Source of the DNA: Paraburkholderia susongensis
GTDB lineage: Bacteria; Pseudomonadota; Gammaproteobacteria; Burkholderiales; Burkholderiaceae
Assembly: GCF_900177725.1 (NCBI RefSeq)
Contig: NZ_FXAT01000001.1
Coordinates: forward strand, 868,001 to 932,000
Direction of reading: 5' to 3'
Length of the DNA: 64,000 nucleotides
Both the position numbers and the translations under genes were made by a program. Below the pieces are notes generated by a model. That model worked only from the letters and a program-made list of their open reading frames with translations, did no database searches and was not told where the DNA came from. Shown piece by piece: positions 1 through 10,284 of the stretch; the first letter of the stretch is position 1; each line of letters starts with the position of its first letter.

Positions 1-921
1 CTTCAGCCGGTACGCGTGCAGGAACATGCGCTTGATGCCCGGCTTCGCGTTGGCGCGCGCCAGCGCCTTGTTCAGCGCGAAATCGCCATATTTGGCGTCG
101 CCGACGATCGGCAGCTCCAGATGCTGCAGATGCACGCGAATCTGGTGCGTGCGGCCGGTCTTCAGCTCGGCCTCGAGCAGCGCGTACTCCGGCCAGCGGT
201 CGATCAGATTGAAAACCGTGTGCGACGCGAGCCCGTCCGGCTGCACGCGCACACGCCGCTCGCCGTCCGACGTCACGTACTTGTGCAACGGCGCCTTGAC
301 CGCGCGGCGGCGGCCCCAGTCGCCCGCCCACTCGCCGTGGACGCACGCATAGTAGCGCTTGTCCATTTTGTTATCGCGAATCTGTTCGTGCAGATTGACG
401 AGCGCCGCGCGCTTTTTCGCGAGCATCAGGATGCCCGAGGTCTCGCGGTCGAGCCGATGCACGAGTTCGAGGAATTTCGCCTGCGGCCGCGCCTCGCGCA
501 TCTGCTCGATCACGCCGAACGCGACGCCGCTGCCGCCGTGGACCGCCACGCCAGCCGGCTTGTCGATCACGAGCAGATGTTCGTCTTCGAAAATGATGGG
601 AAAACCGCCGGCGGGCACCGGCACGTGCGCCGCGGCTTCATTCTGCTGCGCGACGCGGATGGGCGGTACGCGCACCAGATCGCCCAACTCGAGCCGGTAC
701 TGCGCGTCGATCCGGCCCTTGTTGACGCGCACCTCGCCGCTACGCAGGATGCGGTAAATATGGCTTTTGGGCACGCCTTTGCACACGCGCAGCAGGAAAT
801 TGTCGATACGCTGACCGGCTGAGCCGTCATCGATCTCGATCAGCGAGACCTGGTCGCTCGCCACCGCGCCTGGAACCGCGCGTGAAACCGATCTCTGGGA
901 TGTTTTGCCTAACTCTTTCAT
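1..921 (-). CDS. rluC: 23S rRNA pseudouridine synthase RluC, 3' end outside window
   Basis: Converts specific uridines of 23S rRNA to pseudouridine. Translating the reverse strand from the ATG at 921 gives an N-terminal S4 RNA-binding domain (about residues 38-95) followed by the RluA-type synthase domain. The catalytic motif HRLDRETSG is present, with the nucleophilic Asp at residue 158. The reading frame stays open to base 1, so the C-terminus lies beyond the window edge; 307 residues are visible. It is divergent from rne, as in many proteobacteria, and the likely rne promoter overlaps its first codons. The ATG at 921 is chosen because the next in-frame starts would cut into the S4 domain. 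Confidence 0.93.
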   Translation of the reverse strand, partial: MKELGKTSQRSVSRAVPGAVASDQVSLIEIDDGSAGQRIDNFLLRVCKGVPKSHIYRILRSGEVRVNKGRIDAQYRLELGDLVRVPPIRVAQQNEAAAHVPVPAGGFPIIFEDEHLLVIDKPAGVAVHGGSGVAFGVIEQMREARPQAKFLELVHRLDRETSGILMLAKKRAALVNLHEQIRDNKMDKRYYACVHGEWAGDWGRRRAVKAPLHKYVTSDGERRVRVQPDGLASHTVFNLIDRWPEYALLEAELKTGRTHQIRVHLQHLELPIVGDAKYGDFALNKALARANAKPGIKRMFLHAYRLK

Positions 922-933
922 TCTGAATATAAT
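905..933 (+). promoter_or_regulatory. Predicted sigma70 promoter of rne
   Basis: A -35 hexamer TTGCCT (905-910) is separated by exactly 17 bases from a perfect -10 TATAAT (928-933). It points toward rne and overlaps the start codon region of the divergent rluC gene. Transcription would begin near 940, giving an rne leader of about 720 nucleotides. Assignment rests on the motif match and the direction only. Confidence 0.6.
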
Positions 934-1659
934 TTGCCCAGCAGTCTGCGGCAGACGGCGCAGTGTCCGCACAGCGTCCGGAATGCGGATGGATTGCGCG
1001 AGCGCAAGCGATAAACCGTTATTTTACTTGCGCTGGGGTCTGGTTGCTCACCCTGAAAATGAGATGCAACAAGTTGCACGCACGAAGTCAGCCCCCGGCA
1101 GGGACGGCGCCCACAGGCGCGTTCGGCCAAGGCCGGCTTCGACGGTAACGGAATTTTGGTAAAAAAGAATTTAACTTTCAGCTTCGCGTTCGGGTGGCAT
1201 GATGCCCCGCGGTACGAAGCTGCGAGTCGCGAAAATACGGCGTGCGCCCGAGGCGTTTTGTAGAAAGTACAAGACATGGCGACGTCAAAATGAGGCGAGA
1301 CACCCCCAGCAGGAAAAGACGCGCCGCCTGCGCGAACTTCCCGCTGCGGCATGACCGCAGCCTTCGGCCTCTGCCCGCGCGCCCAGTTGGCGCCTCGGCG
1401 AGGAAGAACGAAGGCTTATGAAAGTCTGCCGGCAGAACCCGCGGCGTGTCGGGTCGTTATTTGAAGCCGTGTTCGCATGTGCCCTGCGGCACCGCGCCCA
1501 TTTTTTAATGGGGCCGGGCCCTCTCAGGCAATTCTCCCGCCATTTTTCCCGCTCCAGCGTGCTTGTGAAAACACAATAAAGACGTGGCACGCCTGCTCCT
1601 CCGCTTTCGCGACTGACAACCGCGCAGCTGGGCCGGCGAGGCTGCTCTGGAGCCGTTCA
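934..1659 (+). other. Long rne leader region (5' UTR)
   Basis: About 725 bases separate the predicted promoter from the rne ATG. Short open frames occur on both strands, but none shows a ribosome site plus a recognisable protein. In E. coli the rne mRNA has a long structured leader through which RNase E controls its own level; a similar role here is an inference from position and length, not from a matched RNA motif. Local GC-rich inverted stretches occur near 1500-1520. Confidence 0.45.
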
Positions 1660-4600
1660 ATGAAACGCATGTTGTTCAACGCGACGCAGCAGGAAGAACT
1701 GCGCGTCGCCATCGTCGATGGGCAAAAACTCATCGACATCGACATCGAAACCGCCGGCCGCGAACAGCGCAAAGGCAATATTTACAAAGGCATCATTACC
1801 CGCATCGAGCCGTCGCTCGAAGCCTGCTTCGTCAACTACGGCGAAGATCGTCACGGCTTCCTGCCGTTCAAGGAAGTCGCCCGCCAATACTTCCGCGACG
1901 GCGTCGACATGCGTTCCGCACGCATCCAGGACGCGCTGAAGGAAGGTCAGGAACTGATCGTCCAGGTCGAAAAGGAAGAGCGCGGCAACAAGGGCGCGGC
2001 CCTCACCACGTTCATCTCGCTCGCCGGCCGCTATCTGGTGCTGATGCCGAACAACCCGCGCGGCGGTGGTGTGTCGCGCCGGATCGAAGGCGACGACCGT
2101 CAGGAACTGCGCGAAACCATGGCGCAGCTGCAACTGCCGGAAGGCATGAGCATCATCGCGCGCACGGCCGGCATCGGCCGCAGCGCCGAAGAGCTGCAAT
2201 GGGACCTGAACTACCTGATGCAACTGTGGCGCGCGATCGAAGCCGCGTCGCAAAGCGGCACGGCCGGCCAGCCGATGCTGATTTATCTCGAATCGAGCCT
2301 CGTGATCCGCGCAATCCGCGATTACTTCCAGCCCGATATCGGCGAAATCCTCATCGACACGACCGAAATCCATGACCAGGCGCGCGCCTTCATGGACATC
2401 GTGATGCCGGACAACGTCAGCAAGGTGAAGCGCTACCACGATGACGTGCCGCTCTTCTCGCGCTTCCAGATCGAGCACCAGATCGAAACCGCGTACTCGC
2501 GCACGGTGCCGCTGCCCTCGGGCGGCGCGATCGTGATCGACCACACCGAGGCGCTCGTCGCGATCGACGTGAACTCGGCACGCGCGACCAAGGGTGCGGA
2601 CATCGAGGAAACGGCCGCGCGCACCAACCTCGAAGCCGCCGACGAAGTCGCCCGCCAGTTGCGCCTGCGCGACCTGGGTGGCCTGATCGTGATCGACTTC
2701 ATCGACATGGAATCGGCCAAGAGCCAGCGCGAAGTCGAGCAGCGCCTGAAAGACGCGCTCAAGCACGACCGCGCGCGCGTCCAGATGGGCAAGATCTCGC
2801 GCTTCGGCCTGATGGAACTGTCGCGCCAGCGTCTGCGTCCGGCTCTCTCCGAGGGCAGCCACGTGACCTGCCCGCGCTGTAATGGCACGGGCCACATCCG
2901 CGATACCGAATCGTCCGCGCTGCAAGTGCTGCGGATCATTCAGGAAGAAGCGATGAAGGAAAACACCGCGGCGATCCACTGCCAGGTGCCGGTCGAAGTG
3001 ACCGCCTTCCTGCTGAACGAGAAGCGTGCCGAAATCAACAAGATCGAGTCGCGTTTCAAGGTCAACGTCGTGCTGATCCCGAACAAGCATCTCGACACGC
3101 CGCACTACAAGCTCGAGCGTCTGCGTCACGACGACGCGCGCCTCGACGACCCGCGCGCGTCGTGGAAGATGGCCGAGGAAGCGGCCCGCGAGCTCGAATC
3201 GGAAACCGGCTACAGCAAGCGCACCGAGGAAGTGAAGCCGAAGCAGGAAGCGGCGGTCAAGGGCATCACGCCCGAGAAGCCGGCGCCGAGCGCAGCGGTT
3301 CGTCCGGCGGCAACCCCGGCTCCGGTCGCGGTGACGCAGGCGAGCGGCGGCTTCATCGGCTGGTTGAAGAATCTGTTCGGCATGCAAGCGGCCGCACCGG
3401 CGCCCGCCGCGCCGGCTACGACCGACAAGCAGGCCCGTCCGCAACGCGGCGAACGCACGGAGCGCGGTGAGCGCGCGGGCGAGCGTGGCGGCGATCGCAA
3501 CCGCAACCGCCGTGGCGGCGCAGGCGGCCGCGATGCGGCAGCCCGCGGCGAAGGTATGACGGGCGGCCGTCAAGGGCAAGGTCAGCAGCCGTCGCAGCGT
3601 CGCGAGGAACGCGAACCGCGCGAAGGCCGTGAAGCACGCGAAGGCCGCGAACCGCGCGGCAACCGTGAACCGCGTGAGGCTCGTGAAGGCCGCGAGCCGC
3701 GTGAAGCGCGTGAGCCACGCGAGGGCCGCGAACGCGACAACCGTAGCGCCGAACGCGCGGAAGCTGCCGAGGGCGCAGCGCGCGCCGAACGCCAGGAACG
3801 CGGCGAGCGCCGTGAGCGTGGCGAACGCGTCGAGCGCGGTGAACGTCGCAAGCCGCAGGCGGAAGCCGCAGCAGCAGCGCTGACGCAAACCGAAGCACCC
3901 GCGGCCGACGAACTGACCCGCAACCGCATCGTGGTGGACGAAAACGGCGCACCGGTCGATCAGGAAGCGGTGGCGCGTGAAGGCGAAGAGCGTCGCCGTC
4001 GCCGTCGTGGCCGTCGCGGCGGCCGTCGTGAGCGCGAAGAGGATGTGAACGGCAACCTCGCCGCGGATGTCGCGGAAGCCGAAGGCGAAAACGCTGGCGA
4101 AACCGTTGGCACAGGCGACGAAGCGCCTGTGCGCGCCGCGCAGCCGGCCGAGCACAAGGCTGACGTCAGCGAAGCGAAGGACGTGACGCCGGTCGAAGTG
4201 GTAGTCGCCGCTGTTGCGACGGAAACCGTCGTCGTGACCGAGTTGCACGCGACAGCCGAAACGCCGGTGCTAGCCGCGGAAAACGCAGCGAAGATCGAAA
4301 AGGCCGTGCCGCTCGAGCAGGCGCCGGCTGCACCGCAACCGGCAGTGGAAGCACCGGTGGCAGCGTCGCAGGCTGTGCCCGCCGCGAGCGAAACGGTTTC
4401 GCTGGCCGAACCGGTCGCGCGTGTCGAGGCTCCGGTTCAGGCTGAAGCACCGGTTGCACCAGCAGTCGAAACACAACCGGCAGCGCAACCGGAAACACAA
4501 CCGGAAACACAACCGGAAACCCAAGCCGCCCCGGCTCCGGTCGCAACCGCTGCTCCGGCCGCCGTCGTCGCGGCACCGGCCGCCGAACCGGCTCCGCAAG

Positions 4601-4932
4601 TCGAGATCGCCGAACCGCAGCCAGTCGTCGCGGTGGAACCGGTCGCAGCAGAACCGGCCGTGGCCGAGCCGGCGCCCGCCGCAGTTCAGCAAGCAGTCCA
4701 GCAAGCGCAGCAGGCACCTGTGAGCCGCGCCGCATCGGCTGACGCACTGAAGCCGATCCTCGAACAGGCCGGCCTGATCTGGGTGAACACCGACGCCGAC
4801 AAGCTGCGCGCCGCGCAGGAAGTGGCGGCGCAGGCGGTCAAGCCACCACGCGTGGTACGTGAGCGCAAGCCGCTGCCCCCCGTCGACAGCGCACCGATGC
4901 AACAGGTCGAAACGATCAAGCATCAGCAGTAA
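1660..4932 (+). CDS. rne: Ribonuclease E
   Basis: Endoribonuclease that starts decay of most mRNAs and processes rRNA and tRNA precursors; scaffold of the degradosome. The ATG at 1660 gives [14 protein letters not shown], the family N-terminus; the frame is open further upstream but without a plausible start. The S1 domain is followed by the catalytic core: the metal-binding Asp residues fall at 303 and 346 and the zinc-link motif CPRC at 404-407, the same numbers as in E. coli. After about residue 520 the 1090-residue protein becomes low-complexity: an Arg/Glu-rich block with many [12 protein letters not shown] units (about 610-780), an [12 protein letters not shown] patch, then an Ala/Pro/Glu-rich block. 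The last 60 residues are again ordered in character, possibly a partner-binding motif. A terminator follows directly. Confidence 0.97.
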   Translation: MKRMLFNATQQEELRVAIVDGQKLIDIDIETAGREQRKGNIYKGIITRIEPSLEACFVNYGEDRHGFLPFKEVARQYFRDGVDMRSARIQDALKEGQELIVQVEKEERGNKGAALTTFISLAGRYLVLMPNNPRGGGVSRRIEGDDRQELRETMAQLQLPEGMSIIARTAGIGRSAEELQWDLNYLMQLWRAIEAASQSGTAGQPMLIYLESSLVIRAIRDYFQPDIGEILIDTTEIHDQARAFMDIVMPDNVSKVKRYHDDVPLFSRFQIEHQIETAYSRTVPLPSGGAIVIDHTEALVAIDVNSARATKGADIEETAARTNLEAADEVARQLRLRDLGGLIVIDFIDMESAKSQREVEQRLKDALKHDRARVQMGKISRFGLMELSRQRLRPALSEGSHVTCPRCNGTGHIRDTESSALQVLRIIQEEAMKENTAAIHCQVPVEVTAFLLNEKRAEINKIESRFKVNVVLIPNKHLDTPHYKLERLRHDDARLDDPRASWKMAEEAARELESETGYSKRTEEVKPKQEAAVKGITPEKPAPSAAVRPAATPAPVAVTQASGGFIGWLKNLFGMQAAAPAPAAPATTDKQARPQRGERTERGERAGERGGDRNRNRRGGAGGRDAAARGEGMTGGRQGQGQQPSQRREEREPREGREAREGREPRGNREPREAREGREPREAREPREGRERDNRSAERAEAAEGAARAERQERGERRERGERVERGERRKPQAEAAAAALTQTEAPAADELTRNRIVVDENGAPVDQEAVAREGEERRRRRRGRRGGRREREEDVNGNLAADVAEAEGENAGETVGTGDEAPVRAAQPAEHKADVSEAKDVTPVEVVVAAVATETVVVTELHATAETPVLAAENAAKIEKAVPLEQAPAAPQPAVEAPVAASQAVPAASETVSLAEPVARVEAPVQAEAPVAPAVETQPAAQPETQPETQPETQAAPAPVATAAPAAVVAAPAAEPAPQVEIAEPQPVVAVEPVAAEPAVAEPAPAAVQQAVQQAQQAPVSRAASADALKPILEQAGLIWVNTDADKLRAAQEVAAQAVKPPRVVRERKPLPPVDSAPMQQVETIKHQQ
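4486..4521 (+). repeat. Three 12-bp tandem units inside rne
   Basis: Three consecutive copies of caaccggaaaca (last base differs in copy 3) encode three QPET units in the unstructured C-terminal half of RNase E. The in-frame 12-bp period means copy number can change without breaking the gene. Confidence 0.85.
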
Positions 4933-4953
4933 GCTGCGCTGTTGTCCGCAAAA

Positions 4954-4978
4954 GCCCGCCTCCCCGGCGGGCTTTTTT
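4954..4978 (+). terminator. Rho-independent terminator of rne
   Basis: GCCCGCC and GGCGGGC arms flank a short loop and are followed by six T residues, 21 bases after the rne stop codon. Confidence 0.85.
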
Positions 4979-5121
4979 CATTCTGGAACACGCGAGGCGC
5001 GGCGGGCGCGCTATGCCGCTCCCCGTATACCCCGACACGGCCCGCAGCGTGCCTGCCGCTGGAAGCATTTCCGATAGAATGAATAATTCGCTACCCGTTC
5101 AAGCATCCGACGAAGCATTTC

Positions 5122-6231
5122 ATGTCCCGACGCATCATTCCTGTTGCCGATCTCAGCACGGCTCCGGTTATCGCCGGCCCGGCGCAGACGCCTAGCGGCG
5201 AGCTGCACGACGCGCTCGCGCGTCCGCTGCACGATCTGCGCATTTCGGTGACGGATCGCTGCAATTTCCGCTGCGTCTACTGCATGCCGCGCGCGGTGTT
5301 CGACAAGGATTACGCATTCCTGCCGCACAGCGCGCTCCTGAGCTTCGAGGAAATCGAACGGCTCGCACAGTTGTTCGTCGCGCATGGCGTCGAGAAGATT
5401 CGTCTGACCGGCGGCGAGCCGCTCCTGCGCAAGAATCTCGAATTCCTGATCGAACGGCTCGCCCGGCTGACCACACCAGCGGGCCGCCCGCTCGACCTCA
5501 CGCTGACCACCAATGGCTCGCTGCTCGCGCGCAAGGCGCGCAGCCTCAAGGACGCCGGGCTCAGCCGCGTGACCGTTAGCCTCGATGCGCTCGACGACAC
5601 GCTGTTTCGCCGCATGAACGACGCCGACTTCGCGGTCGCCGACGTGCTCGACGGCATCGCCGCGGCGCATGCGACCGGGCTCGCGCCGGTGAAGGTCAAC
5701 ATGGTCGTCAAACGCGGCACCAACGACGGCGAAATCGTGCCGATGGCGCGTCACTTCAAAGATACCGGCGCGGTGCTGCGCTTTATCGAATACATGGACG
5801 TCGGCACCTCGAACGGCTGGAACATGACCGAAGTGCTGCCGTCCGCCGACGTCGTCACGCGCATCGCCGAGCACTTCCCGCTCGTACCGCTCGAAGCGCA
5901 CAGCGCCGCCGAAACGGCCCAGCGCTGGGGCTACGTCGACGGCGGCGGCGAGATCGGCGTGATTTCGAGTGTGACGCGCGCGTTTTGCGGCAATTGCACG
6001 CGCGCGCGTCTGTCGACCGAAGGCAAGTTGTACCTGTGCCTGTTCGCGTCGTCCGGCCACGATCTGCGCGCGCTGCTGCGCGGCGGCGCGAGCGACGCCG
6101 AAATCGCCACCGCCATCGCCGAAATCTGGCAGGGCCGCAACGACCGCTATTCGCAACTGCGCGGCAGCCAGCCGGCCGACCCGGACGAACACGCCGGACG
6201 CCGCGTCGAAATGTCCTACATCGGCGGCTGA
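5122..6231 (+). CDS. moaA: GTP 3',8-cyclase MoaA
   Basis: Radical SAM enzyme for the first step of molybdenum-cofactor synthesis, turning GTP into 3',8-cyclo-GTP together with MoaC. The SAM-cluster motif CNFRCVYC places cysteines at 47, 51 and 54. The second, C-terminal cluster signature [11 protein letters not shown] is present, and the protein ends in the conserved Gly-Gly (SYIGG) needed for activity. At 369 residues it carries about 35 extra N-terminal residues compared with E. coli MoaA. A weak -10 element TAGAAT (5075-5080) lies about 40 bases upstream. mobA and moeA follow closely on the same strand, so the three probably form one operon. Confidence 0.96.
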   Translation: MSRRIIPVADLSTAPVIAGPAQTPSGELHDALARPLHDLRISVTDRCNFRCVYCMPRAVFDKDYAFLPHSALLSFEEIERLAQLFVAHGVEKIRLTGGEPLLRKNLEFLIERLARLTTPAGRPLDLTLTTNGSLLARKARSLKDAGLSRVTVSLDALDDTLFRRMNDADFAVADVLDGIAAAHATGLAPVKVNMVVKRGTNDGEIVPMARHFKDTGAVLRFIEYMDVGTSNGWNMTEVLPSADVVTRIAEHFPLVPLEAHSAAETAQRWGYVDGGGEIGVISSVTRAFCGNCTRARLSTEGKLYLCLFASSGHDLRALLRGGASDAEIATAIAEIWQGRNDRYSQLRGSQPADPDEHAGRRVEMSYIGG

Positions 6232-6242
6232 GCGGCCGGCGC

Positions 6243-6869
6243 ATGCAAATCACACGTGAACAGATCACCGGCCTCGTGCTCGCGGGCGGCCGCGGCACGC
6301 GCATGGGCGGTGTCGACAAGGGCTTGCAGACGCTGCACGGCGAGCCGCTCGCCGCACACGTGCTGCGGCGTCTCGCACCGCAAACCGGCACGCTGCTGAT
6401 CAGCGCGAACCGCCATTCCGACACCTATGCTGCGCTCGGCGCGGCCTATCGCGCGACCGTCGTCGCCGACACACTGCCGGGGTTCCCGGGCCCGCTCGCG
6501 GGCATGCTCGCCGGGCTGCGCGCTGCCGGCACCGCGTATCTGCTCACTGCGCCCTGCGATTCCCCGTGGCTGCCCGCCGACCTCGCCGCGCGCCTCGCGC
6601 ACGCGCTGCAAGCGAACCAGGCCGACATCGCCACCGTCACGACCGTCGACGCTCGCGGCGAAGCATCGCTGCATCCGGTATTCGCGCTGTTGCGCACGGC
6701 GCTCGCGGACGACCTCGCGGCATTCCTGGCCAACCACGAGCGCAAAGTCCGCGCGTGGTACGCGCGCCACAAGACGGTCGAAGTCGTCTTTGCCGACGAG
6801 CGCCCGTTTTACAATGCCAACTCGTTACAAGAACTCGCCGACCTCGAACGTGATCGAGGTCCCGGCTGA
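6243..6869 (+). CDS. mobA: Molybdenum cofactor guanylyltransferase MobA
   Basis: Transfers GMP from GTP to molybdopterin to make the guanine-dinucleotide form of the cofactor. The nucleotide-binding signature LAGGRGTRMGG followed by DKG lies at residues 13-26, and the PCDSPWLP metal/nucleotide motif is in the middle. The ATG at 6243 begins 11 bases after the moaA stop and gives a 208-residue protein of normal family length; the frame is open upstream only because it shadows moaA. The downstream moeA begins within about 60 bases, which supports co-transcription. Confidence 0.93.
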   Translation: MQITREQITGLVLAGGRGTRMGGVDKGLQTLHGEPLAAHVLRRLAPQTGTLLISANRHSDTYAALGAAYRATVVADTLPGFPGPLAGMLAGLRAAGTAYLLTAPCDSPWLPADLAARLAHALQANQADIATVTTVDARGEASLHPVFALLRTALADDLAAFLANHERKVRAWYARHKTVEVVFADERPFYNANSLQELADLERDRGPG

Positions 6870-6930
6870 CATCCGCTCCGGCTGCCCGCCAATGGCCGCG
6901 CCCCTCTCCGGTCGCGACGCCCCGCTCTTC

Positions 6931-8244
6931 ATGACCACGCTCAACGACTTTTCCCGCTGCGTCGCGCAGTACGATCCTCACGCGCTACCCGTTTCGGCCG
7001 CTCAGGCGATTGTCCGGCAATGGGCAACCCCGCTCGCGGCCGTCGAGCGCGTGGCGTTGCGTGACGCGCTCGACCGCGTGCTCGCCGCCGATATCGTGTC
7101 GCCGATCGACGTCCCCGCGCACGACAATTCGGCGATGGACGGCTACGCGTTCAATCGCGCGGCGCTCGCCAACGGCGCGCAGAGCGGCCTGGAAAGCGTC
7201 GAGCTGACGATCGCCGGCAAGGCGCTCGCCGGCCATCCGTTCACGCACCGCGTCGCGGCCGACCAATGCGTGCGCGTCATGACGGGCGCCTGCATGCCCG
7301 ACGATTGCGACACCGTCGTGCCGCAGGAACTGGTGGAGCGTAGCGCGGACGCCGCTTCGATCCGTTTCGCAGCCAGCGCCGTGACGGCGGGTACGAACCG
7401 GCGCCGCGCCGGCGAAGACCTTGCGCGCGGGCAGATCGCGTTGCGTGCCGGGCGCATCGTGCGCGCGTCGGACCTCGGTCTGTTGGCGTCGCTCGGGATC
7501 AACGAAGTCAGCGTGCGGCGGCGCCTGCGCGTCGCGTTCTTCTCGACCGGCGACGAACTGCGCTCGCTCGGCGAGCCGCTCGACGCGGGCTCGGTGTACG
7601 ACAGCAACCGCTACACGCTGTTTGCGATGCTGCGGCGCCTGAACGTCGACGCGCTCGACCTCGGCGTCGTGCGCGACGAACCGGCCGCGCTCGAAGCCGC
7701 GTTGCGCAGCGCCGCGGCCAACGCCGACGTGGTGCTGACCTCGGGCGGCGTGTCGGTCGGCGAGGCCGACTTCACGAAGCAACTGCTGCAGACCTTCGGC
7801 GACGTCGCCTTCTGGAGCCTCGCGATGCGCCCCGGCCGGCCGCTCGCGTTCGGCCGCATCTGGTCCGGCGCGCAGCCGGGGCTCGGCCAGCCTGCGCTAT
7901 TCTTCGGCCTGCCGGGCAATCCGGTCGCCGTGATGGTGACGTTCTATCAGATCGTGCGCGAAGCGCTGCTGCAGATGTCCGGCGCGACGCCGCGGCCGCT
8001 GCCGGTGATTCACGCGACGAGCCGCGAGGCGCTGCGCAAGCGCGCGGGCCGCAGCGAATTCCAGCGCGGTGTCGCCGAACAGGACGCCCAGGGGGACTGG
8101 CATGTGACGCCCACCGGCTCGCAAAGCTCGGGCGTGCTCAGCTCGATGAGCGAAGCGAACTGCTTTATCGCGCTCGGCCACGACGAAGGCGACATCGCCG
8201 CGGGGGAGCGCGTTTCGATCATGCTTTTCGACGGCCTCATCTGA
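6931..8244 (+). CDS. moeA: Molybdopterin molybdenumtransferase MoeA
   Basis: Inserts molybdate into adenylylated molybdopterin. Family motifs are visible: the DVPAHDNSAMDGYA segment near the N-terminus, TGACMPDDCDTVVPQE, the MoCF-domain core TSGGVSVGEADF and the PGNPVAV loop, then the C-terminal domain IV. Two starts compete, ATG 6892 and ATG 6931; I prefer 6931 because it starts at MTTLNDFSRC, close to the conserved region, and gives 437 residues. Neither has a strong Shine-Dalgarno, consistent with translational coupling to mobA. Confidence 0.93.
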   Translation: MTTLNDFSRCVAQYDPHALPVSAAQAIVRQWATPLAAVERVALRDALDRVLAADIVSPIDVPAHDNSAMDGYAFNRAALANGAQSGLESVELTIAGKALAGHPFTHRVAADQCVRVMTGACMPDDCDTVVPQELVERSADAASIRFAASAVTAGTNRRRAGEDLARGQIALRAGRIVRASDLGLLASLGINEVSVRRRLRVAFFSTGDELRSLGEPLDAGSVYDSNRYTLFAMLRRLNVDALDLGVVRDEPAALEAALRSAAANADVVLTSGGVSVGEADFTKQLLQTFGDVAFWSLAMRPGRPLAFGRIWSGAQPGLGQPALFFGLPGNPVAVMVTFYQIVREALLQMSGATPRPLPVIHATSREALRKRAGRSEFQRGVAEQDAQGDWHVTPTGSQSSGVLSSMSEANCFIALGHDEGDIAAGERVSIMLFDGLI

Positions 8245-8361
8245 CGTGTGCGCGGCGCATCCATCGGCAATTATCAGCAACCGTCGGCGACCCTCTGCAA
8301 CCATTAACGGCCACAGGCGACTTCACCTACTACTATCACGACACACACGGGTTTGACTTAC

Positions 8362-8637
8362 ATGAAAAAACAGATCTCGTTCATCGCACCTGGACAGACG
8401 GCCAAAGCGCTCATCCTTGTGTACCTGACATTCTCGGTGCCGATCGTGCTGCTCGGCGTGGTGGTCGCGTTCGTGCGCTACGGTTCGGTGGAACTGAGCA
8501 CGGTGTTCAGCGCGCTGCTGCTGAACGCGATTCTCGGCTTCGTGCTGCTGTGGATCGCATGCCATGCGTACAACTGGGTTGCATCGCGCTTCGGCGGCAT
8601 CGAAATTCATCTGACCGACGCGCCGGAAGAAGCATGA
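8362..8637 (+). CDS. Small two-helix membrane protein, function unknown
   Basis: A 91-residue protein with a short polar N-terminus (MKKQISFIAPGQTAK) and two strong hydrophobic segments, about residues 20-42 and 51-75, ending in FGGIEIHLTD. The layout resembles DUF3566-type small membrane proteins, but that is resemblance only. A TTG nine bases upstream is in frame, but the ATG at 8362 gives the more natural N-terminus. It follows moeA by 117 bases on the same strand, which may be co-transcription and gives no proof of a molybdenum-related role. Confidence 0.7.
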   Translation: MKKQISFIAPGQTAKALILVYLTFSVPIVLLGVVVAFVRYGSVELSTVFSALLLNAILGFVLLWIACHAYNWVASRFGGIEIHLTDAPEEA

Positions 8638-8835
8638 TGCCCGCGAAGATCGCGCCGCCACCCCCGTGGACACCAGCGCGATCTTCGCGTTGACCTGCGA
8701 ACCCGCGCAGTTCGAAAACCTCACGTCTATCTTCATTGCAACCGGGACCTCAACGTCTGCACTCCCGAACACCGGGGAAAACGCGGCCCTTCGGTATCCC
8801 GCCCGACTCAGCGCCCTACCCCAACACCGCACTCT

Positions 8836-10284
8836 TCACTGCTCGTCGGGCCCCGCGCCCGAAAGCGCATCGCCGAGCAACCCGCTCGCGTCCTCGCCCG
8901 GCAATGCCTCGACATCGCGCAGCTTGCGATCCATCGCGCGCGTGCGGGTTTGCGCGGCCTCGATCGAGCGCGTAACGGTTTCGAGTTGCGCCTTCGTTTT
9001 CGCGAGCACGTCGCCGAACTTGCCGAACTCCGTCTTCACCGCGCCGAGCACCTGCCACACCTCGCTCGAACGCTTTTCGATCGCGAGCGTGCGAAAACCC
9101 ATTTGCAGGCTATTGAGCAACGCGGTCAGCGTGGTCGGCCCCGCGATCGTCACGCGATAGTCGCGTTGCAGCAGATCCGACAGCCCGGGCCGGCGCAGCA
9201 CTTCCGCGTAGAGCCCTTCGGTGGGCAGGAACAGCAGCGCGAAGTCGGTGGTGTGCGGCGGCGCCACGTACTTCTCCGCGATCGTGCGCGCCTCCGCGCG
9301 GATCCGCGCTTCGAGCGCGCGCGATGCTTCCTCCACCGCGACCGGATCGGCGCGCTCCTGTGCTTCGATCAGGCGCTCGTAGTCTTCGCGCGGAAATTTG
9401 GCGTCGATCGGCAGCCACACGGGCGCATTTGCGCCGTCCGGTTCGGAGCGCCCCGGCAGGCGAATCGCGAACTCGACGCGATCGGCGCTCTTCGGCACCG
9501 TCGCGACGTTCTTCGCGTATTGATCGGCGGTGAGCAGTTGTTCGAGCAATGCTTCGAGCTGCACTTCGCCCCACGTGCCGCGCGTCTTCACATTGGTGAG
9601 CACACGCTTCAGATCACCGACGCCTGCCGCCAGCGTCTGCATTTCGCCGAGGCCGCGATGCACCTGTTCGAGGCGGTCGGAGACAAGCTTGAACGATTCG
9701 CCGAGGCGCTGCTCGAGCGTCGCGTGCAGTTTTTCGTCGACGGTGCGGCGCATTTCCTCGAGCCGTGCCGCGTTGTTCGCCTCGATATCCTTGAGCCGCT
9801 GCTCGATCGTCGCGCGCACTTCCGCAAAACGCCGGTCGTTCACCTCGGTGAGCTGCCCCAGTTGCAGGCTCAGCGTGTCGCCGAACTGCTTGAGCGAGCG
9901 GCCCTGCTCGTCGCGCGCCTGCTGCGCCTGCACCTGCAAGCTGTGCCGCACCGCGTCGAGCTGCTGCGCAAAGCCGTCGATCTTGCCGCCTTGCACCGTC
10001 GTCATGCTGCTGAACTGCGCCGCGAGCGTCTGCTGAAACTGCGCGAAACCACCGCTTTGCTCGCTGCGCGATACGCGCGCCGTCTCGGCGATGTCGTTGC
10101 GCAGTTGCCGCTCGAGCCGCTCGGCGGTGTGCGCCTGCGCGTCGACGACGGCATCGAGGCGTTCGTTCAACAGCTCGAACTGCGCGCTCTGTTCCGTACG
10201 GCCATGCCCGCGCATGAGCAATGCCAGCGCGATCACCAGGGCGACCGCCAGCACCGCGACGGCCGCCACCAGAATCATTGTCAT
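8836..10284 (-). CDS. rmuC: DNA recombination protein RmuC
   Basis: RmuC-family protein, predicted to limit inversions at short inverted repeats and to be nuclease-related by fold. The 482-residue product has one N-terminal membrane anchor (about residues 3-24), a long coiled-coil region (about 30-200) rich in Glu, Gln and Arg, then the conserved RmuC domain with VQLEALLEQLLT, LPIDAKFPREDYERL and LLFLPTEGLYAEVL. The ATG overlaps the stop of the upstream dehydrogenase gene by four bases (ATGA), so the two are translationally coupled. Confidence 0.93.
   Translation of the reverse strand: MTMILVAAVAVLAVALVIALALLMRGHGRTEQSAQFELLNERLDAVVDAQAHTAERLERQLRNDIAETARVSRSEQSGGFAQFQQTLAAQFSSMTTVQGGKIDGFAQQLDAVRHSLQVQAQQARDEQGRSLKQFGDTLSLQLGQLTEVNDRRFAEVRATIEQRLKDIEANNAARLEEMRRTVDEKLHATLEQRLGESFKLVSDRLEQVHRGLGEMQTLAAGVGDLKRVLTNVKTRGTWGEVQLEALLEQLLTADQYAKNVATVPKSADRVEFAIRLPGRSEPDGANAPVWLPIDAKFPREDYERLIEAQERADPVAVEEASRALEARIRAEARTIAEKYVAPPHTTDFALLFLPTEGLYAEVLRRPGLSDLLQRDYRVTIAGPTTLTALLNSLQMGFRTLAIEKRSSEVWQVLGAVKTEFGKFGDVLAKTKAQLETVTRSIEAAQTRTRAMDRKLRDVEALPGEDASGLLGDALSGAGPDEQ

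Noticed and set aside
16..822. 268-codon plus-strand frame at the left edge
   Set aside because: It is the antisense of rluC, which has the intact HRLDRETSG motif on the minus strand.
1657..4248. 863-codon open frame on the minus strand inside rne
   Set aside because: It mirrors the highly coding rne frame in a GC-rich gene; its composition (Phe/Ala/Arg/His-rich) is that of an antisense shadow.
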